Positions 6,579 to 9,050 of a stretch of 9,050 nucleotides of DNA are shown here, one piece after another. The stretch is from positions 1-9,050 of the forward strand of contig DJSP01000098.1 in assembly GCA_002438065.1 (NCBI GenBank). Reading direction: 5' to 3'. Source of the stretch: Caryophanales bacterium UBA6331 (GTDB lineage Bacteria > Bacillota_I > Bacilli_A > RF39 > UBA660). Position 1 is the stretch's first letter. The number at the start of each line of letters is the position of its first letter. The translations under genes were made by a program, and so were the position numbers. The notes under the pieces were generated by a model, which was given only the letters and a program-made list of their open reading frames with translations, was not told the DNA's origin and searched no databases.

Positions 6579-7340
6579 ATGGAAATCAAAGAGTTTAAAA
6601 AGTTAAAAGGAAATGTTTATGAGTTAAAGTTTAAAAGTGGAGAAGAAATTAAACTTTATGATGATGTTATATTAAAATATAATTTATTAGTAAATAAAAG
6701 TTTTAATGACAAATTATATGAAGAGATAATTAAATATAACAAAAGTTTAGATGCCTATTATATAAGTTTAAAATATTTAAATAGTAAACTTAGATGTGAA
6801 AAGGAAATAAGAGATTATTTAAAGAAGAAAGAATTTTCATTAGATATAATTGATAAAACAATTGATAGATTAAATAAATATAATTATTTAAATAGAGATT
6901 TGTATGTTAAAAGTTATGTTAGTGATAAATATAATTTTACATTAAATGGTCCCATTAAAATTAAAAGAGAACTTTTGAGCCTAGGTTTTAATGATGAAGA
7001 AATAGATAAATATTTAGATTTTAATTTTGATAATAAAATAAAGAAAATTATTGATAAAAAGGTTAAGAGTAATAAAAAATATAATGAATATAATTTAAAA
7101 ATTAATATAAGTAATTATTTAATTAATTTAGGTTATAAAAAAGAAATGTTTAATGAATATATAAATGAGGTTAAAATAGATAATAGTTTAGTTATAAAAA
7201 AAGATATTGATAAGTTAAAGAATAGATATCAAAAGAAATATAGTGGCAAAGAGTTATATTATTTTATTAGAAATAAGTTATATCAAAAAGGTTATAGAGA
7301 AGAAGAAATAGGAGATGTATTAAATGAAAATATATTATGA
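6579..7340 (+). CDS. recX: RecX-family regulator of RecA
   Basis: This 253-residue, all-helical, highly basic protein contains the RecX three-helix repeats. The first is around 58-104: A-Y-Y-I-S-L-K-Y-L-N-S-K-L-R, then E-K-E-I-R-D-Y-L and N-Y-L-N-R-D. The second is around 107-148, with NGPIKIKRELLSLGF. A later repeat near 215-250 has Y-S-G-K-E-L-Y-Y-F-I-R-N-K-L-Y-Q-K-G-Y. RecX binds RecA filaments and modulates homologous recombination and strand exchange. The length and N-terminal extension (1-50, mixed strand/helix) resemble the long Firmicute form, not the short Proteobacterial one. recA is not adjacent, which is common in Firmicutes. The start ATG has no strong ribosome site, so expression may be low. 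Its end overlaps the next gene by 17 nt. Confidence 0.88.
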   Translation: MEIKEFKKLKGNVYELKFKSGEEIKLYDDVILKYNLLVNKSFNDKLYEEIIKYNKSLDAYYISLKYLNSKLRCEKEIRDYLKKKEFSLDIIDKTIDRLNKYNYLNRDLYVKSYVSDKYNFTLNGPIKIKRELLSLGFNDEEIDKYLDFNFDNKIKKIIDKKVKSNKKYNEYNLKINISNYLINLGYKKEMFNEYINEVKIDNSLVIKKDIDKLKNRYQKKYSGKELYYFIRNKLYQKGYREEEIGDVLNENIL

Positions 7341-7626
7341 TAGATTAAGTAACGAAGAGAAAAAAGAAATTAAGAAGAATATCAAAAATTCTAAATTTGT
7401 TTCGTTGTATAAAAAAATTAATTATTATTTATTTTTATGTTATGGTTGTTTCTTTTTAATTATAGTTGATATTTACTTTAGATTTTATTTTAATGGTAAA
7501 ACACTTGATTATATAGTTGATGCTATAATTATGCTTGCTGTATTTATATTCTATTATAAATTATTAAAATTAAAAGAAACTACCTTAAATAAATATGCGT
7601 TAGAAGAAAATAAAAAGACAAAATAA
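7324..7626 (+). CDS. Small two-helix membrane protein of unknown function
   Basis: I do not recognise this 100-residue protein. It has a charged N-terminus (SNEEKKEIKKNIKN), two predicted membrane helices (about 32-53 and 62-80) separated by a short loop (FYFNGKTL), and a basic C-terminal tail (EENKKTK). Both ends are predicted to be cytoplasmic. The start lies inside the end of recX (17-nt overlap) with AGGAG at 7310-7314, nine bases before the ATG, which supports a real, co-transcribed gene. Base composition matches recX and the upstream operon. A bidirectional hairpin terminator follows directly after the stop codon. Nothing in the sequence indicates a function. Confidence 0.75.
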   Translation: MKIYYDRLSNEEKKEIKKNIKNSKFVSLYKKINYYLFLCYGCFFLIIVDIYFRFYFNGKTLDYIVDAIIMLAVFIFYYKLLKLKETTLNKYALEENKKTK

Positions 7627-7656
7627 AAAAATTATCCTGAAATATAGATAATTTTT
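7627..7656. terminator. Bidirectional hairpin terminator between the recX unit and prsA
   Basis: AAAAATTATC (7627-7636) pairs with GATAATTTTT (7647-7656) as a perfect 10-bp stem with a 10-base loop. The A-run on the left arm and T-run on the right arm supply a U-tract in both directions. It lies between converging genes, right after the TAA of the small membrane protein and 11 bases beyond the stop of prsA. The stem has only one G-C pair, which suits this genome's composition. Confidence 0.75.
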
Positions 7657-7667
7657 TATTTTAATAC

Positions 7668-8684
7668 TTAGTTTGAACTACTACTTGATTTAGCGTTTAA
7701 TAATGCATTTGAAATATATGTTGAATATAATTTATTAATTTCATCATCTTGAATATTCATTCCATATGATTTTCTAAGCTCAACTAATGCATTGATGCTT
7801 AATGTTGAATCACTAGATTTTAGTTCAGTTGCTAAAGTATTAACAATTTCATCTTTTTTGTCTTCTAAGGATGGTTTTTCTTTTTCATCGGTTTTAAGAA
7901 TGATATGATAACCATATTTAGTTTTTACTGGAGTAGTAGTATATTTTCCTTTTTTTAGAGCAAATGCTGCTTTTTCAAATTCTTCTACCATATCACCAGT
8001 ATTGAAGTAACCTAAATCTCCACCTTTATCTTTGTTTGAAGTATCATCAGAATACTCTTTAGCAAGAACATCAAATGATTCTCCGTTTTTAAGCTTTTTG
8101 ATAATATCTTTAGCTTTATTAAGTGCTTCTTTATCAGCAGCGTCTTTTTCATCATCAGTCATACTATCAGTAACTTTTGGAGTAATTAGGATATGTTTAC
8201 ATGAAATATCTCCATAAACATTTTCATCATAATACTTTTGAATTTGTTTGTCAGTTATACTTTCTTTAGCATAATCATTAACTGCTTCAGTACGATAATA
8301 ATTTAATCTAATAATATCTTTAAATTTATCAATATCAGAAATACCATAATATGAATAAATCTCTTCCTTTAATTTAGATTCATCAAATTTACCATTATCA
8401 TCTTTATAATTAGTTTTGATTAAGTCATATTGTTCATCAACATACTTGTTAGCATCACTTTCTTTATCTGGATATTTATCTAATAAAATTTTAGTATCAA
8501 TCATATCTAATAAACTAGATAAAGCTGTATTTTTAATTTTATTATATAAATCACCAGCACTTATCCCTAAATTTTCATTAGTAAATGATACTAAGGCTTC
8601 ATCTCCGTTAGGTAAAGTAGTAATTTTTCCACAACCACTAGTTAAGCCAAGTACAACTAAACAAATTAATAATTTTTTTTTCAT
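7668..8684 (-). CDS. prsA: PrsA-like foldase lipoprotein (parvulin peptidyl-prolyl isomerase)
   Basis: This 338-residue lipoprotein has a type II signal peptide with lipobox L14-T-S-G-C18, so it is lipid-anchored outside the membrane. The parvulin domain spans about 157-265: ISCKHILI (H164), the loop GESFDVLAKEYSDDTSNKDK, GGDLGYF (221-227), MVEEFEKAAFALKKGKY and YGYHIIL (H260). The flanking N-terminal (about 40-150) and C-terminal helices form the chaperone part seen in PrsA and SurA. PrsA helps exported proteins, such as penicillin-binding proteins and secreted enzymes, to fold at the membrane-wall interface. The tail ends in Ala-Lys-Ser5-Asn, a low-complexity end. It has its own promoter and an AGGAGG ribosome site, and is transcribed away from the two microprotein genes and towards the shared terminator. 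Confidence 0.93.
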   Translation of the reverse strand: MKKKLLICLVVLGLTSGCGKITTLPNGDEALVSFTNENLGISAGDLYNKIKNTALSSLLDMIDTKILLDKYPDKESDANKYVDEQYDLIKTNYKDDNGKFDESKLKEEIYSYYGISDIDKFKDIIRLNYYRTEAVNDYAKESITDKQIQKYYDENVYGDISCKHILITPKVTDSMTDDEKDAADKEALNKAKDIIKKLKNGESFDVLAKEYSDDTSNKDKGGDLGYFNTGDMVEEFEKAAFALKKGKYTTTPVKTKYGYHIILKTDEKEKPSLEDKKDEIVNTLATELKSSDSTLSINALVELRKSYGMNIQDDEINKLYSTYISNALLNAKSSSSSN

Positions 8685-8701
8685 TTTCCCTCCTAATGAT
8701 T

Positions 8702-8730
8702 ATTATAACAATCAATTTCTTAAAATACAA
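8702..8730 (-). promoter_or_regulatory. SigA-type promoter of prsA
   Basis: Read on the minus strand, TTGTAT (plus 8725-8730) and TATAAT (plus 8702-8707) are separated by 17 bases. The strong AGGAGG site (in AGGAGGG, reading toward the ATG at 8684) lies just downstream in a short leader. This is a near-consensus housekeeping promoter. Confidence 0.7.
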
Positions 8731-8732
8731 GA

Positions 8733-8760
8733 ACACTACCTAGGTTTTTTGAATACAATA
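8733..8760 (+). promoter_or_regulatory. Candidate SigK/SigE-like promoter for the microprotein pair
   Basis: AATACAATA (8752-8760) matches the SigK -10 pattern CATAnnnTA except for the first base, and an AC dinucleotide lies 17 bases upstream (8733-8734), where SigK promoters carry their -35 AC. The leader would be about 22 nt with a strong ribosome site. TACAAT inside it could equally serve as a SigA -10, but no SigA -35 is seen. The sporulation reading is inference. Confidence 0.3.
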
Positions 8761-8787
8761 AAATGAGAGATGAAAAGGAGGGAGATT

Positions 8788-8889
8788 ATGAACGGTTGTT
8801 GTAATAATAATAACGGTGTAAGTGGTGCTGCATTTATACTTGTATTGTTTATTTTATTAGTAATTATAGTTGGTGCTGCAGTAATCTAG
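8788..8889 (+). CDS. YjcZ-like tiny transmembrane protein, copy 1
   Basis: This is a 33-residue peptide, MNGCCNNNN-GVSGAAF followed by the hydrophobic run ILVLFILLVIIVGAAVI. A short Gly/Asn/Cys-rich head, then a single membrane helix of the form F-x-L-V-L-F-I-L-L-x-I-I-x-G, is the pattern of the Bacillus YjcZ/SscA tiny transmembrane family (TIGR01732), some members of which are made during sporulation. A consensus AGGAGG (8776-8781) lies six bases before the ATG, strong support for translation despite the small size. The paired cysteines C4-C5 are unusual in such a short peptide. A second, related peptide follows 17 bases later. Family membership is likely. A spore role is only inferred, since nothing else in the window shows that the organism forms spores. 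Confidence 0.75.
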   Translation: MNGCCNNNNGVSGAAFILVLFILLVIIVGAAVI

Positions 8890-8906
8890 GGTAAGGAGGC
8901 GTTAAA

Positions 8907-9014
8907 ATGCTAGGTAAAAAAGGTTGCAAGAATAATAATGTAAGTGATGCTTTTATCGTTTTAGTTTTATTTATATTGCTTGCAATTATTCTTGGCTCAG
9001 TTCTAGTATATTAA
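8907..9014 (+). CDS. YjcZ-like tiny transmembrane protein, copy 2
   Basis: This is a 35-residue peptide, MLGKKGCKNNNVSDAF followed by the hydrophobic helix IVLVLFILLAIILGSVLVY. It shares with its neighbour the Asn run, the V-S-x-A-F junction and the V-L-F-I-L-L-x-I-I-x-G core, so the two are diverged tandem duplicates. Its head is basic (K4, K5, K8), unlike the neutral head of copy 1, and has one Cys instead of two. AGGAGG (8894-8899) lies seven bases before the ATG. Only 17 bases separate it from copy 1, so they are probably one transcript. As with copy 1, the YjcZ/SscA tiny-TM family is the best match and the function is unproven. Confidence 0.75.
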   Translation: MLGKKGCKNNNVSDAFIVLVLFILLAIILGSVLVY

Positions 9015-9050
9015 ATATAAGAGGGTAACCGAGACTGCTGAAAAAGTGTA

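Noticed and set aside
8416..8766. Open frame of 116 codons on the plus strand opposite the prsA start
   Set aside because: It is antisense to the signal-peptide half of prsA and runs through its promoter; no ribosome site or family match.
1..9050. CRISPR array, tRNA, rRNA or riboswitch
   Set aside because: No regularly spaced repeats, tRNA cloverleaf sequence, rRNA segment or recognisable riboswitch core was seen on either strand.

Overview
The window comes from a very AT-rich, low-GC Firmicute-type bacterium. TGA is used as a stop (cpsC, cpsB, sortase and recX genes) and TGG encodes Trp, so the genetic code is the standard bacterial one and not the Mycoplasma code. Shine-Dalgarno sites are strong (AGGAGG type), and the gene set is Gram-positive: a PrsA-type lipoprotein foldase, a sortase, a CpsB/C/D module, RecX, and tiny YjcZ-like membrane peptides. 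A gut Clostridia/Bacilli-like lineage is likely; I cannot name the species.

Layout. (1) 2-361: C-terminal end of an Rpn-type PD-(D/E)XK nuclease/transposase gene, visibly less AT-rich than its surroundings. (2) 476-928: a lone VanZ-like membrane protein with its own promoter. (3) 1057-2390: an XRE regulator followed by an ImmA/IrrE metallopeptidase, whose 3' end runs out of frame into the C-terminal part of a Fic domain. This looks like a decayed ImmA-Fic fusion. (4) 2553-6537: a tightly overlapping five-gene operon with a near-consensus promoter: CpsC-like polymerisation regulator/kinase activator, CpsD-like BY-kinase, CpsB-like PHP-type tyrosine phosphatase, a class D-like sortase of unusual architecture, and a four-helix membrane protein. 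(5) 6579-7626: recX overlapping a small two-helix membrane protein, ended by a hairpin shared with the opposing prsA. (6) 7668-8684, minus strand: PrsA/parvulin foldase lipoprotein. (7) 8788-9014: two tandem 33- and 35-residue YjcZ/tiny-TM-like peptides. (8) The last bases may be the edge of a mobile element.

How the parts fit. The central operon combines tyrosine-phosphorylation control of surface-polymer assembly (activator, kinase, phosphatase) with a transpeptidase that attaches surface proteins, and no glycosyltransferase, flippase or polymerase gene follows. It therefore looks like a stand-alone cell-envelope control unit acting on genes elsewhere. PrsA would help fold exported proteins, possibly including this sortase. 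I do not see an unmistakably new defence or mobile system. The best candidates for something under-described are the Cps-signalling/sortase operon with its odd sortase and uncharacterised membrane partner, and the paired microproteins that are easily missed by gene callers.
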